Origin: Sphingobium cupriresistens
Lineage (GTDB): Bacteria > Pseudomonadota > Alphaproteobacteria > Sphingomonadales > Sphingomonadaceae
NCBI RefSeq assembly: GCF_004152865.1
Contig: NZ_SEOO01000003.1
Location: 146,068 to 210,067 of the forward strand
DNA length: 64,000 nucleotides
Direction of reading: 5' to 3'
Shown here: positions 42,560-50,331 of the stretch, piece by piece
Numbering within the stretch: the first letter of the stretch is position 1
How the letters are laid out: the number at the start of each line of letters is the position of its first letter
Notes under the pieces: model-generated
Seen by the model: only the letters and a program-made list of their open reading frames with translations
Told to the model about the DNA's origin: nothing
Database searches by the model: none
Position numbers and translations under genes: made by a program

Positions 42560-42964
42560 CTAGCGGCGCTGCCGGAACGGCCAGTCTGTGACGCCGCTGG
42601 CCCAGAGCGCCCACCAGATGATGACGGGCTGTAGCGCCAGTCGCGGGCCATGATACCACCAGCTCAGATGCACCCCGCCCAGGGGAATGTCGTTGATGGC
42701 GTGGTTGATATTGGCCGGCCAGACGCACAGAGCGTAGAGCGCAAGGCCCATGCCCGCCGCGGGGCGCAGGCGCGGGATCATCAGCCCGATCGCGCCGGCC
42801 AGTTCGGCCACGCCGGTCAGGGCCACAACCAGTTCGGGCATGGGCACCCAATGCGGCGTGATCGCCAGAAAACCGGCCGGCCGCGACAGATGCGCAATAC
42901 CGGCAAAGGCGTAGGCGGCGGCCAGAACCAGTCGGCCGATTGTCCGGCCGCGCATCGCGGTCAA
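42560..42964 (-). CDS. DoxX family membrane protein
   Basis: The 134-residue protein has four membrane helices and the DoxX-like start RLVLAAAYAFAGIAHLSRPAGFLAI, then VVALTGVAELAGAIGLMIPRLRPAAG. The family contains subunits of thiosulfate:quinone oxidoreductase and many small membrane proteins of unknown role. The gene overlaps the end of the flavin-binding gene upstream by 4 bp, so the pair forms a unit. Confidence 0.85.
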   Translation of the reverse strand: MTAMRGRTIGRLVLAAAYAFAGIAHLSRPAGFLAITPHWVPMPELVVALTGVAELAGAIGLMIPRLRPAAGMGLALYALCVWPANINHAINDIPLGGVHLSWWYHGPRLALQPVIIWWALWASGVTDWPFRQRR

Positions 42965-43407
42965 TGCATCACGTCGATTTCCAGCTCGCCCTCATCCTGC
43001 CCATCCCAATAATGGGCGCGCTCGGCATGGACCTTTATCATCACCAGCCCCGGCGTGTCGGCGCCATCCTCGAACCAGAGTTCCAGATCGGGGTTCCAAT
43101 GCGCGTCGAACTGGGCGCGGTCGCGGATCAGGTCGGCGCGCCCTTCCAGCGCGATGAACAGCGGGCGCTGGCCGAACAGGCCGCTCTTGCCGTGGAAGGA
43201 CAGGCTGACGCGCGGGTCACGCTCGATATCCCGGACCATCAGCGTGTCTTCGGTGGTGAAATAATAGCTGTCGCCGCCATGGGCCACATCCTGATTGTTG
43301 CTCATCGGACGGGCGCCGATATGGCCATCCTCCGTATGGGTGGACAGCATGGCAAAATCGATATGCTGCATCTTTTCGGCCAGGCTGGCCATCGTGTGCT
43401 GCACCAT
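42961..43407 (-). CDS. Pyridoxamine 5'-phosphate oxidase-like (general stress protein 26 type)
   Basis: The product has 148 residues from the ATG at 43407, 5 nt after AGGAGA. It shows the split-barrel flavin/F420-binding fold: FAMLSTHTEDGHIGARPMS, SYYFTTEDTLMVRDIERDPRVSLSFHG. It resembles general stress protein 26 rather than the PLP-making PdxH. Reaction unknown; it probably binds FMN. It is the first gene of a two-gene unit with DoxX. Confidence 0.87.
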   Translation of the reverse strand: MVQHTMASLAEKMQHIDFAMLSTHTEDGHIGARPMSNNQDVAHGGDSYYFTTEDTLMVRDIERDPRVSLSFHGKSGLFGQRPLFIALEGRADLIRDRAQFDAHWNPDLELWFEDGADTPGLVMIKVHAERAHYWDGQDEGELEIDVMH

Positions 43408-43535
43408 GGGAGTCTCCTCTACTCGATCCGCTGTTAACGCAGGATGGGCCGAGTCGGGTTCCATCGATCGGATTCGACTCTCGATCGATAAGAACATATC
43501 ATGAACATAATAGATATGATTCGGGAGTCGCCGTC

Positions 43536-44087
43536 ATGGAAAGCCGCACCACGCCGCTTTACCGCCCCTTCTTCGCGCTGAAGCCGCCGCCGGTCGTCGC
43601 GCGGCAGATCGATCATTTCGCCGCGACGCTGGCGCCGGGGGCGGATCGTATCCTGCCCGAACATCAGCATGTCACGCTGGGCATCACGACCGACTGGCCC
43701 GACTATCCCTATGAACTGATCAAGGCGCTGCGCCGGGCGGGCGCGGGGATCATGGCGGAGCCGTTCGACCTGCTGATGGACGGTGTGAACTTTGGCGGCC
43801 GGTCGGCGGCGTTGCGGCCTTCGCGCAGCATCGCCGGGTTGAAAACGGTGCAGCAGCAGGTCGCCGCCGCGATGGCGCGGGCCGGGGCGACGCCGCGTCC
43901 AGGCTGGAGCTTCAGCCCGCACCAAACCCTGTTCTACCGCGACGGCCGGCCCAGGCAGCAGCGCATCGACGGGTTCGGATGGCGGGTGGAGGAGGTGGTC
44001 TTGGTGTGCAGCCATGTGGGCCGCACCCGGCATGAGATTATGGGCCGTTGGCCGCTCAGGGGCGATGCGCAATATCGGCTGTTTTAG
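43536..44087 (+). CDS. 2H phosphoesterase (2'-5' RNA ligase family)
   Basis: The 183-residue protein has the two HxT/S motifs of the 2H superfamily, QHVTLG near residue 45 and PHQTLF near 129, at normal spacing. Members close or open 2'-5' RNA bonds or hydrolyse cyclic phosphodiesters; the biological substrate is usually unclear. It is divergent from the PNPOx-like gene. A CATATC/GATATG inverted repeat (43495-43518) lies in between. Confidence 0.85.
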   Translation: MESRTTPLYRPFFALKPPPVVARQIDHFAATLAPGADRILPEHQHVTLGITTDWPDYPYELIKALRRAGAGIMAEPFDLLMDGVNFGGRSAALRPSRSIAGLKTVQQQVAAAMARAGATPRPGWSFSPHQTLFYRDGRPRQQRIDGFGWRVEEVVLVCSHVGRTRHEIMGRWPLRGDAQYRLF

Positions 44088-44112
44088 AGCCTCGCTTGAC
44101 TTGGTCGCGTCA

Positions 44113-44134
44113 TGTTCCCGCCTGCGCGGGAACA
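44113..44134. repeat. Extragenic hairpin, same family as 7910-7972
   Basis: TGTTCCCGC (44113-44121) and GCGGGAACA (44126-44134) form a perfect 9-bp stem with a CTGC loop, in the gap between two convergent genes. It may help end transcription there. Confidence 0.7.
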
Positions 44135-44147
44135 CGGGTTACAATAT

Positions 44148-44447
44148 TCAGCGTTTGCGGACGAATTCCGCGCGCAGCACCAGGCCCTTGATCCCGTCAT
44201 AGCGGCAGTCGATTTCCTGAGCATCGCCGGTCAGGCGGATCGACTTGATGAGCGTGCCGCGCTTGAGCGTCTGGCCTGCGCCCTTGACCGTCAAATCCTT
44301 GATCAGCGTAACCTGATCGCCGTCGGCCAGCAGGTTGCCGACCGAATCGCGGACTTCGACGGCGTCACCATCATTTGCGGCTACGGCGTTCGCCGCGCTG
44401 ATCCATTCGCCGCTGGCTTCGTCATAGACATAATCGTCGTCGTCCAT
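44148..44447 (-). CDS. YjdM/PhnA-domain protein lacking the zinc ribbon
   Basis: The 99-residue protein matches the C-terminal domain of YjdM/PhnA (VEVRDSVGNLLADGDQVTLIKDLTVKGAGQTLKRGT...IRLTGDAQEIDCRYDGI). It lacks the N-terminal four-Cys zinc ribbon of the E. coli protein; that part is only a short acidic stretch (DDDDYVYDEASGEWIS). The historic link to phosphonate use is weak. It follows engB on the same strand with a 6-bp gap. Confidence 0.85.
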   Translation of the reverse strand: MDDDDYVYDEASGEWISAANAVAANDGDAVEVRDSVGNLLADGDQVTLIKDLTVKGAGQTLKRGTLIKSIRLTGDAQEIDCRYDGIKGLVLRAEFVRKR

Positions 44448-44453
44448 GGCGAT

Positions 44454-45101
44454 CTATCCCTGGGTCACGCTTTGCAGCACGGCGGCGCGCAATTGCGGGA
44501 TGCCCATGCCTTTCTCGCTCGACGTGACGATGATGTCGGGATGGGCGGCGGGGCGCTTGCGGATCGCGTCGGCGGTGGCCTGGGTCACCGCCGCCAGTTC
44601 GCTCGCCTTGATCTTGTCGGCCTTGGTCAGGACGATGCGATAGCTGACCGCCGCGCCATCCAGCATGTCGAGCATGTCATTATCGACGTCCTTGACGCCA
44701 TGGCGGCTGTCGATCAGCACCAGCGCCCGCTTGAGCGAGGCGCGCCCGCGCAGATAGTCGTTCACCAGGAACTTCCATTTGCGCACAACATCCTTGGGCG
44801 CCTTGGCATAGCCATAGCCCGGCATATCGACCAGCCGGAACTGAAGCGGCACGCCCACGTCAAAGAAGTTCAATTCCTGCGTGCGGCCCGGCGTGTTGGA
44901 TGTGCGGGCCAGGCCATTGCGATTGGTCAGCGCATTGAGCAGCGAGGATTTGCCGACATTGGAGCGGCCCGCGAACGCGACTTCGTTGACGTCCATGTCG
45001 GGCAGGAAGTCCAGCGTGGGCGCGGATTTGAGGAAGGCGATCGGGCCGCTGAACAGCTTGCGCGCTTCCTCGATCAGGTCAGTATTTTCTTCTTCTGTCA
45101 C
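44454..45101 (-). CDS. engB: Ribosome biogenesis GTPase YsxC/EngB
   Basis: The 215-residue P-loop GTPase has G1 GRSNVGKS (45-52), G3 DMPGYG and G4 TKAD. The size and the [21 protein letters not shown] start are typical for EngB, which assists 50S subunit assembly. It follows yidC in the rpmH-rnpA-yidD-yidC cluster, separated by a repeat element. Confidence 0.94.
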   Translation of the reverse strand: MTEEENTDLIEEARKLFSGPIAFLKSAPTLDFLPDMDVNEVAFAGRSNVGKSSLLNALTNRNGLARTSNTPGRTQELNFFDVGVPLQFRLVDMPGYGYAKAPKDVVRKWKFLVNDYLRGRASLKRALVLIDSRHGVKDVDNDMLDMLDGAAVSYRIVLTKADKIKASELAAVTQATADAIRKRPAAHPDIIVTSSEKGMGIPQLRAAVLQSVTQG

Positions 45102-45109
45102 GTTCTTCT

Positions 45110-45240
45110 CCGTTCGCCCTGAGCTTGTCGAAGCGGTGTATCGAAGGGCCGAAGGCGCGCGATGCTTCGATACGGGCCTTCGACTTCACCTTCGGTGAAG
45201 TTTATCCTGAGCGCCTGCTGCAAGCGGGCAGTCGAAGGGC
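45110..45240. repeat. Composite extragenic repeat (GTTCGCCCTGAG family)
   Basis: The yidC-engB gap holds CCGTTCGCCCTGAGCTTGTC at 45110-45129 and an inverted GTATCGAAG/CTTCGATAC pair near 45137-45180. Copies of the GTCGAAGGGC part end near 45240. The same core occurs at 47948-48040 and 54915-54977. It is a dispersed repeat, not a gene. Confidence 0.7.
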
Positions 45241-45281
45241 TCAGTCCCTACTCAGCACGAACGGGGACTTGGTAGGGTTAT

Positions 45282-46985
45282 TCACTTCGTCGCGCTCGCC
45301 GTGCTCAGCACGGGATGCTTGCGATACAGCCACCATTGCTGCGCCATCGACAGGCAGTTGTTGGTGATCCAGTAGACCAGGAGGCCCGCCGCGAAGGGCG
45401 CCATGATGAACATCATCATCCATGGCATGATCGAGAAGATTTGCTGCTGCATCGGGTCCATCTGCGCGGGGTTCAGCTTGAACTGGAAATACATGCTGAT
45501 GCCCAGCAGCAGCGCCAGCACGCCGATCGCCAGGAAGGACGGCGGGGTGAAGGGCAGCAGGCCGAACAGGTTGAAGATATGCAGCGGGTCGGGCGCGGAC
45601 AGGTCCTTGATCCACAGCACGAAGGGCTGGTGGCGCATTTCGATCGTCAGCATCAGCACCTTGTAGAGCGCGAAGAAGATCGGGATCTGGATGAAGATGG
45701 GCAGGCAGCCGGCGAGCGGGTTGACCTTTTCTGTCTTGTACAGCGCCATCATCTCCTGCTGGAGGCGCGGCTTGTCGTCCTTATATTTCTCCTGCAGCGC
45801 CTTCATCTTGGGCTGCACCGCGCGCATCGCCGCCATGCTGGCGAACTGGCGCTGGGCGACCGGAAACATGATCGCGCGAACGACGAAGGTCAGGCAGATG
45901 ATCGCCACGCCGAAATTGCCGAGCGTTTCGAACAGCCAGTGGAGCAGCGCGAAGATCGGCTGTTCGAACCAGTAGAACCAGCCCCAGTCGATCGCGCGGT
46001 CGAACAGCTTCACGCCGTCGCGCTCATAGGCCTGGAGCGTCTTGACTTCCTTTGCGCCGACATAGAGGCGAATGGTCTGGGTTGCGGCCTTGCCGGGCGC
46101 GAGCATGGTTGAACCGAGCGCGGCGTCGGCCTGATATTGCGTGCCTGCGCCCTTACGGAACTGGCCCGCGAAATCGGCGTCAGCGCCGGGGACGAGCGCG
46201 GAGAGCCAATATTTGTCGGTAAAGCCGATCCAGCCGCCCTTGGACTGGAAGCTTTGGGTCGATGGACCCTCGTCCAGATTTTTATAATTCACGTCATAAT
46301 TGGCCGCGCCGTTGAACACGCCCATGGGGCCGACATGGATGGTCCAGGTGTCGGGGTCCTTGGGGATGCCGGTGCGGCTGATATAGCTGTAGGGCTTGAC
46401 GCCGACGGCACCCTCGCCGCTATTCGACACCTTCTGCGCGGCGGAAATCATGTAATTTTGATCGACGCTCAGGCGGATTTCGAACAACTGGCCCGCACCG
46501 TTGTTCCAGGTCAGCGTGACGGGACTCGTCGGCGTCAACGCGCTGCCTTGAGCGGTCCAGACCGTGTTCTTGTTCGGCGTCTTCAATCCTTCGCCCTGCC
46601 AGCCGAAGCCGGCGAAATAGGCGTCCTGCGTGCCGCTGGGGCTATATAGGCGAACGGCGGGCGAATCCTTGTCGATCGTCTCGCGATAGGTTGGCAGCAC
46701 GATATCGTCGATGCGCGCGCCGCGCAGGTTGATCGATCCGGTCAGCTTGGGCGTGCGGATCGGCACGCGCGGGCTTTCCTTCAGCACGATGGCGCGATCG
46801 CGAATCGTGGCCGGACCGTCGGCGGTGTCGGTGCCGGGGGCGGCGACCGGGGTGGTCTTGCCGCCTTCGATCTTCGTCGCGGGCGGATTGGCCGCCGGGA
46901 AGAAATAATGCGAGACATAGGGCCAGCCGAACAGGATCGCCGCGGTCAGCAGCACCGCCAGAATGATATTCTTCTTGTCGTCCAC
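45282..46985 (-). CDS. yidC: Membrane protein insertase YidC
   Basis: The 567-residue protein has an N-terminal helix, a large periplasmic beta domain (about 60-340) and the five-helix insertase core. Core parts include the hydrophilic-groove helix (GNFGVAIICLTFVVRAIMFPVAQRQFASMAAMRAVQPKM) and PLAGCLPIFIQIPIFFALYKVL. It inserts and folds inner-membrane proteins with or without SecYEG. It belongs to the rpmH-rnpA-yidD-yidC-engB cluster. Confidence 0.95.
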   Translation of the reverse strand: MDDKKNIILAVLLTAAILFGWPYVSHYFFPAANPPATKIEGGKTTPVAAPGTDTADGPATIRDRAIVLKESPRVPIRTPKLTGSINLRGARIDDIVLPTYRETIDKDSPAVRLYSPSGTQDAYFAGFGWQGEGLKTPNKNTVWTAQGSALTPTSPVTLTWNNGAGQLFEIRLSVDQNYMISAAQKVSNSGEGAVGVKPYSYISRTGIPKDPDTWTIHVGPMGVFNGAANYDVNYKNLDEGPSTQSFQSKGGWIGFTDKYWLSALVPGADADFAGQFRKGAGTQYQADAALGSTMLAPGKAATQTIRLYVGAKEVKTLQAYERDGVKLFDRAIDWGWFYWFEQPIFALLHWLFETLGNFGVAIICLTFVVRAIMFPVAQRQFASMAAMRAVQPKMKALQEKYKDDKPRLQQEMMALYKTEKVNPLAGCLPIFIQIPIFFALYKVLMLTIEMRHQPFVLWIKDLSAPDPLHIFNLFGLLPFTPPSFLAIGVLALLLGISMYFQFKLNPAQMDPMQQQIFSIMPWMMMFIMAPFAAGLLVYWITNNCLSMAQQWWLYRKHPVLSTASATK

Positions 46986-47015
46986 GTTGTTCGGCTCCGC
47001 CGTCTTATATCTGTG

Positions 47016-47228
47016 TCAGGGGACCGGGTCGTAGCCCGACCCGCCCCAAGGGTGGCATCGCATTAGCCGCTTGAACCCCAGCCAGCTACCCTTGATCGCG
47101 CCATATTTGCGGATCGCCTGAATCGCATATTCCGAACAGGAGGGGGCGTAGCGGCAGGTGGGGGGCAGGACGCGCGAAGGGCCGAGTTGCCAGAAGCGCG
47201 CGATCAGGATCAGCAGGCGGCCGATCAC
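47016..47228 (-). CDS. yidD: Membrane protein insertion efficiency factor YidD
   Basis: The 70-residue protein shows the YidD pattern [62 protein letters not shown] with its conserved Cys residues. It assists membrane insertion near YidC. Its start overlaps the rnpA stop by 4 bp. Confidence 0.94.
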   Translation of the reverse strand: MIGRLLILIARFWQLGPSRVLPPTCRYAPSCSEYAIQAIRKYGAIKGSWLGFKRLMRCHPWGGSGYDPVP

Positions 47229-47638
47229 GGCTGTTCGCTTGAACGCGCCGCGGGCGTGTCGCTCTTTCTGGCGGTCTTGCCCTTGCGCGGACGCGGCGGG
47301 CCGCGCTGCGGGTCGATCGGGCGCGTCATGATCTTGCCCAACGCCTTGCCCAGTTCGGCGTGCAACAGCGCAAAATCGCGTTCGATCCCGCCTTCGCGGC
47401 CGATCAGCACATGATCCGCGCCGGCAATGCCATGGGCCGGCAGCAACGCGCGCGCCAGAACGCGAAAGCGGCGCTTCATCCGGTTGCGGATGACGGCGCC
47501 GCCAATCTTTTTCGTGACCGTGATGCCGATCCGCATCGCCGGGTCGCCATCGCCGCGTTCGCGCACCAGCAGGACGAAACCCGGCATGGGCGCGCGGCGT
47601 CCACGGTTCGCCGCCAGAAAATCCGCACGCCTGCTCAT
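47225..47638 (-). CDS. rnpA: Ribonuclease P protein component
   Basis: The product has 137 residues from the ATG at 47638. The RNase P protein features are [42 protein letters not shown] with the RNR motif, and GADHVLIGR. It binds the RNase P RNA for 5' maturation of tRNA. The basic C-terminal tail is extended. It starts 33 bp after the rpmH stop and overlaps yidD, the classical gene order. Confidence 0.93.
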   Translation of the reverse strand: MSRRADFLAANRGRRAPMPGFVLLVRERGDGDPAMRIGITVTKKIGGAVIRNRMKRRFRVLARALLPAHGIAGADHVLIGREGGIERDFALLHAELGKALGKIMTRPIDPQRGPPRPRKGKTARKSDTPAARSSEQP

Positions 47639-47670
47639 GACGGCAGGCGCGGCGGACGGCGGCGCGTCGA

Positions 47671-47805
47671 TCAGGCGCTCAGGCTCTTGCGGCCGCGCGA
47701 CCGGCGCGCGCGAATCACATTGCGGCCGCCGGGGGTCGCCATGCGAGCGCGAAAACCGTGACGGCGCTTCCGAACCAGATTGCTCGGCTGAAAAGTGCGC
47801 TTCAT
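47671..47805 (-). CDS. rpmH: 50S ribosomal protein L34
   Basis: A 44-codon frame on the minus strand (ATG at 47805, TGA ending at 47671) encodes [18 protein letters not shown] and continues through [21 protein letters not shown], an exact L34 pattern. It lies directly upstream of rnpA as in most bacteria. An in-frame reading of the rnpA region runs through it in another frame, so the gene is easily overlooked. Confidence 0.97.
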   Translation of the reverse strand: MKRTFQPSNLVRKRRHGFRARMATPGGRNVIRARRSRGRKSLSA

Positions 47806-47844
47806 CGTTCATTCCTCAAAAAACAACTAGAGAATCGGGCGTGA

Positions 47845-47871
47845 CAAAAAAGGGCCGCCAAAACAGCGGCC
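47845..47871 (-). terminator. Hairpin with T-run upstream of rpmH, terminator or attenuator
   Basis: Read on the minus strand, GGCCGC (47871-47866) pairs with GCGGCC (47858-47853) and is followed by CTTTTTTG. It lies 40 bp before the rpmH start. It may end the transcript from the dsbA-like gene (stop at 48055), or act as an attenuator if the rpmH promoter is upstream of it. Confidence 0.6.
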
Positions 47872-47947
47872 ACCAGTCAGGGGGCGTCCGATAGGCAAAA
47901 GGGGGTGGGAAGTCAATGGCGGAAGCGGTTCACGGCGGACCTCCCGT

Positions 47948-48040
47948 CCGTTCGGGCTGAGCCTGTCGAAGTCCATCGCTGGGCGGAGCGCAGTGGCTTC
48001 ACTCCCAGCAGAACCCTTCGACTTCGCTCAGGGCGAACGG
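47948..48040. repeat. Extragenic inverted repeat (GTTCGCCCTGAG family)
   Basis: CCGTTCGGGCTGAGCCTGTC begins the left arm at 47948 and GACTTCGCTCAGGGCGAACGG ends the right arm at 48040. The arms are imperfect complements about 40 bp apart, between rpmH and the dsbA-like gene. The arms share the core of the repeats at 45110 and 54915. Confidence 0.7.
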
Positions 48041-48054
48041 CGTCCTTGGAACGC

Positions 48055-48819
48055 TTACTTCCCCCGCGCCGTCGCCACGGCCGCCTTGAGTGCGTCATAG
48101 CCGACCGCGCCGCCCAGCACCTGGCCGCCGATCACGAAGGTCGGGGTGCCGCTGGCCTGGAGTTTCTGGGCCAGGGCGATGTTGGACTGGATTTCAGCAT
48201 CATATTTGGTCGATGCGATCGCCGAATCGGCTTCGGATTTGGTGATGCCCGCTTTCGCCGCCGCCGCGACGATGGTGTCGCGCGTGACCTTGCCCGCGTC
48301 ATAAAGCGCCTTGTGATAGGGCATATATTGGCCGCGTTCGGCCGCCAGCAGCGATACCTTGGCCGCGGCGCTGCTTTCGTCCGACAGGATGGGCAGTTCG
48401 CGATAGACCACCTTCACCTTCGCGTCGCCGGCGACCAGCTTGGCCAGGTCGGGCAGCGAGGCGCGGCAATAGCCGCAGGCATAGTCGAAAAACTCGACCA
48501 CGGTGACGTCGGCGTTGGTGGCGCCTTCCCACGCCCCGGCATAGGGGGTTTCGAGCGTGCTGCGACTGGCGTCGATCATGCCCGACATGCGCTTGGCCTG
48601 CAACTTCTCCACCGCCTGCGGGATGATTTCGGGATGCTCCAGGATGTAATCATGGACGATCTTTTCGATCGCCGCCTTATCCTGGGCGTTGACGCTGGCA
48701 GGCGCCTGGGCAGCCAGCGCGATGCCGGCAACGGCGGTCAGGGCGAGTGCGCCAAGGGTCATTTGAATGGTCCTGTTGGAAAGGGTCGTGCGAAAGCTGG
48801 GCCGGGTCTGGTCTGTCAT
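48055..48819 (-). CDS. DsbA-family thiol-disulfide protein (Com1/DsbG-like)
   Basis: The 254-residue protein has an N-terminal membrane or signal helix (about 18-38). A Com1-like helical segment (IVHDYILEHPEIIPQAVEKL) precedes a thioredoxin fold with active site C115-G-Y-C118 and the cis-Pro loop SGTPTFVIGG. It should act in periplasmic disulfide formation or isomerisation. It begins 2 bp after the stop of the M48 peptidase, so both are on one message. Confidence 0.9.
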   Translation of the reverse strand: MTDQTRPSFRTTLSNRTIQMTLGALALTAVAGIALAAQAPASVNAQDKAAIEKIVHDYILEHPEIIPQAVEKLQAKRMSGMIDASRSTLETPYAGAWEGATNADVTVVEFFDYACGYCRASLPDLAKLVAGDAKVKVVYRELPILSDESSAAAKVSLLAAERGQYMPYHKALYDAGKVTRDTIVAAAAKAGITKSEADSAIASTKYDAEIQSNIALAQKLQASGTPTFVIGGQVLGGAVGYDALKAAVATARGK

Positions 48820-48821
48820 GT

Positions 48822-50168
48822 CTATCTTTTCTTGCGCTGCTGCTCGATCGCCGCGCGGGATGTCATCGCGATATCCTGCGCCCGCAGATAGTCAACCGTG
48901 CCGGGCTTCAACCCCTGCATCGCGCCGTCGGCGCTGCGCAGCGCCATGGGATGTTCGCCCATCATGGCGTAGCGTTCCGCGGTCGCCAGCGCCGCGCGGG
49001 GCGTGTCGCCGCGCCGTTCATAGACGACGCCCAGTTGATACCAGGCGAAGGGGTTTTCCCGATCGCGTTGCACGGCCAGGCGCAGCACCTGTTCGGCCTC
49101 GGCGAAATTCGCCTCATCCTCGGTCGCGATCAGGGCGTGGGACAGCAGCACGGAAATAAGCGGCTGGTTGGTAATCTTCACCGCTTCGCGCAGCGGCGCC
49201 ACCGCGTCCTTGGGGCGACCGCTTTCGAGCAGGATCTGGCCCTTGAGTTCCAGGAAATAGGGGTCGTCCGGCGCGGCGGCGAGCAGGGCGTCGGCTTCGG
49301 CCAGCGCCTTTTGCGGATAGGCGCTCTTATGCCAGGCATAGGCGCGGGCATAATGGGCCGGCATCGACTGGTCGGTTTCGGGATATTTCTGCAAGGTCTG
49401 GGTGGGTTCGGACACGAAGCCGATCAGCTTGGCCTTGATCCGTTCGAACCTTTGTTCGAGCGCCAGGTCGACCGGCCGCTCCCAGGCCGGATCGACGCTA
49501 TAGACTTCGCGCAGCACATTGATGCGTTCGCCTGACAGAGGGTGGGTGCGGCCGTAACTATTGTCCTGCGGGATGGCGAGCCGATATTCCTGATTCTGCA
49601 GCTTCTTGAAAAATTCCAGGCTGCCTTTGCCGCTCAGGCCCGCCTTCGACAGGTAGCGCGCGCCGGCCAAATCCGCCGAGCTTTCCTGCCCACGGGAGAA
49701 TGCCAGGAATTTGGTCATCGCCGCTTGCTGGCCCAGGCCCATGATGCCCATGCCTGCTTCCGCGCCGCCCGCCGCGATCGCCGCGGCGCCCAGCACCAGG
49801 CTGAGCAGGGTGACGCTGGTGGCTTCCTTGATCCCCTCGCCCGAACGGATGATATGGCCGCCCTCTATATGGCCCAGTTCATGCGCGACCACGCCCTGCA
49901 ACTGGTTCACATTGTCGGCCTGGGCGATCAGTCCGCTATGGACCCAGACATATTGGCCGCCCGCGACGAAGGCGTTGATCTCCGGGTCGTTGATGACCAT
50001 GACCTGGACGTTTTTCGGCTCCATGCCGGCTGCCTTGACCAACTGGCCCGACATGTCGGCCATGAAGGATTCGGTTTCGGCATCGCGCAATATCTGCTGG
50101 GCGAGGGCCGGGCGCGCCATGCAGGCGAGCGCGGCGATCGCCAGCGCGCAAAATTTAAGCCGCCGCAT
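48822..50168 (-). CDS. Periplasmic M48 metallopeptidase with TPR repeats (BepA-like)
   Basis: The product has 448 residues from the ATG at 50168, giving a signal peptide (MRRLKFCALAIAALACMARPALAQ). The zinc motif HELGH is at 96-100 with the third ligand downstream (SSADLAGARYL). TPR-like repeats fill the C-terminal half (about 270-430). BepA-type proteases control assembly and degradation of outer-membrane proteins such as LptD. Coupling with a disulfide protein fits that role, since LptD needs correct disulfides. Confidence 0.9.
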   Translation of the reverse strand: MRRLKFCALAIAALACMARPALAQQILRDAETESFMADMSGQLVKAAGMEPKNVQVMVINDPEINAFVAGGQYVWVHSGLIAQADNVNQLQGVVAHELGHIEGGHIIRSGEGIKEATSVTLLSLVLGAAAIAAGGAEAGMGIMGLGQQAAMTKFLAFSRGQESSADLAGARYLSKAGLSGKGSLEFFKKLQNQEYRLAIPQDNSYGRTHPLSGERINVLREVYSVDPAWERPVDLALEQRFERIKAKLIGFVSEPTQTLQKYPETDQSMPAHYARAYAWHKSAYPQKALAEADALLAAAPDDPYFLELKGQILLESGRPKDAVAPLREAVKITNQPLISVLLSHALIATEDEANFAEAEQVLRLAVQRDRENPFAWYQLGVVYERRGDTPRAALATAERYAMMGEHPMALRSADGAMQGLKPGTVDYLRAQDIAMTSRAAIEQQRKKR

Positions 50169-50262
50169 CAGGAGCGGGCCGTTGGCAGGGAGAAGCAGAC
50201 GGTCACAGCGGCGTCGTGCCAAGGCCGGGCTGAACCTGCCGTGAAGCAGGGGGCGCAACGAA

Positions 50263-50307
50263 AAGCGCCGCTGCGCACCGGTCGGAACCGGATGGGCAGC
50301 GGCGCTT
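50263..50307 (-). terminator. Terminator of the RNase E gene
   Basis: A 12-bp stem (AAGCGCCGCTGC at 50263-50274 with its complement at 50296-50307) has an inner CCGGT/ACCGG pairing. On the minus strand it begins 25 bp after the rne stop and is followed by TTCG, a modest U-tract. Confidence 0.7.
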
Positions 50308-50331
50308 GTTCATAACAGCCTAAGTCCGACC

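Noticed and set aside
43495..43518. CATATC/GATATG inverted repeat between the PNPOx-like and 2H phosphoesterase genes as an operator
   Set aside because: Only 6-bp arms with a 12-bp spacer in AT-rich promoter DNA, and no regulator nearby. It is too weak to list as a site.
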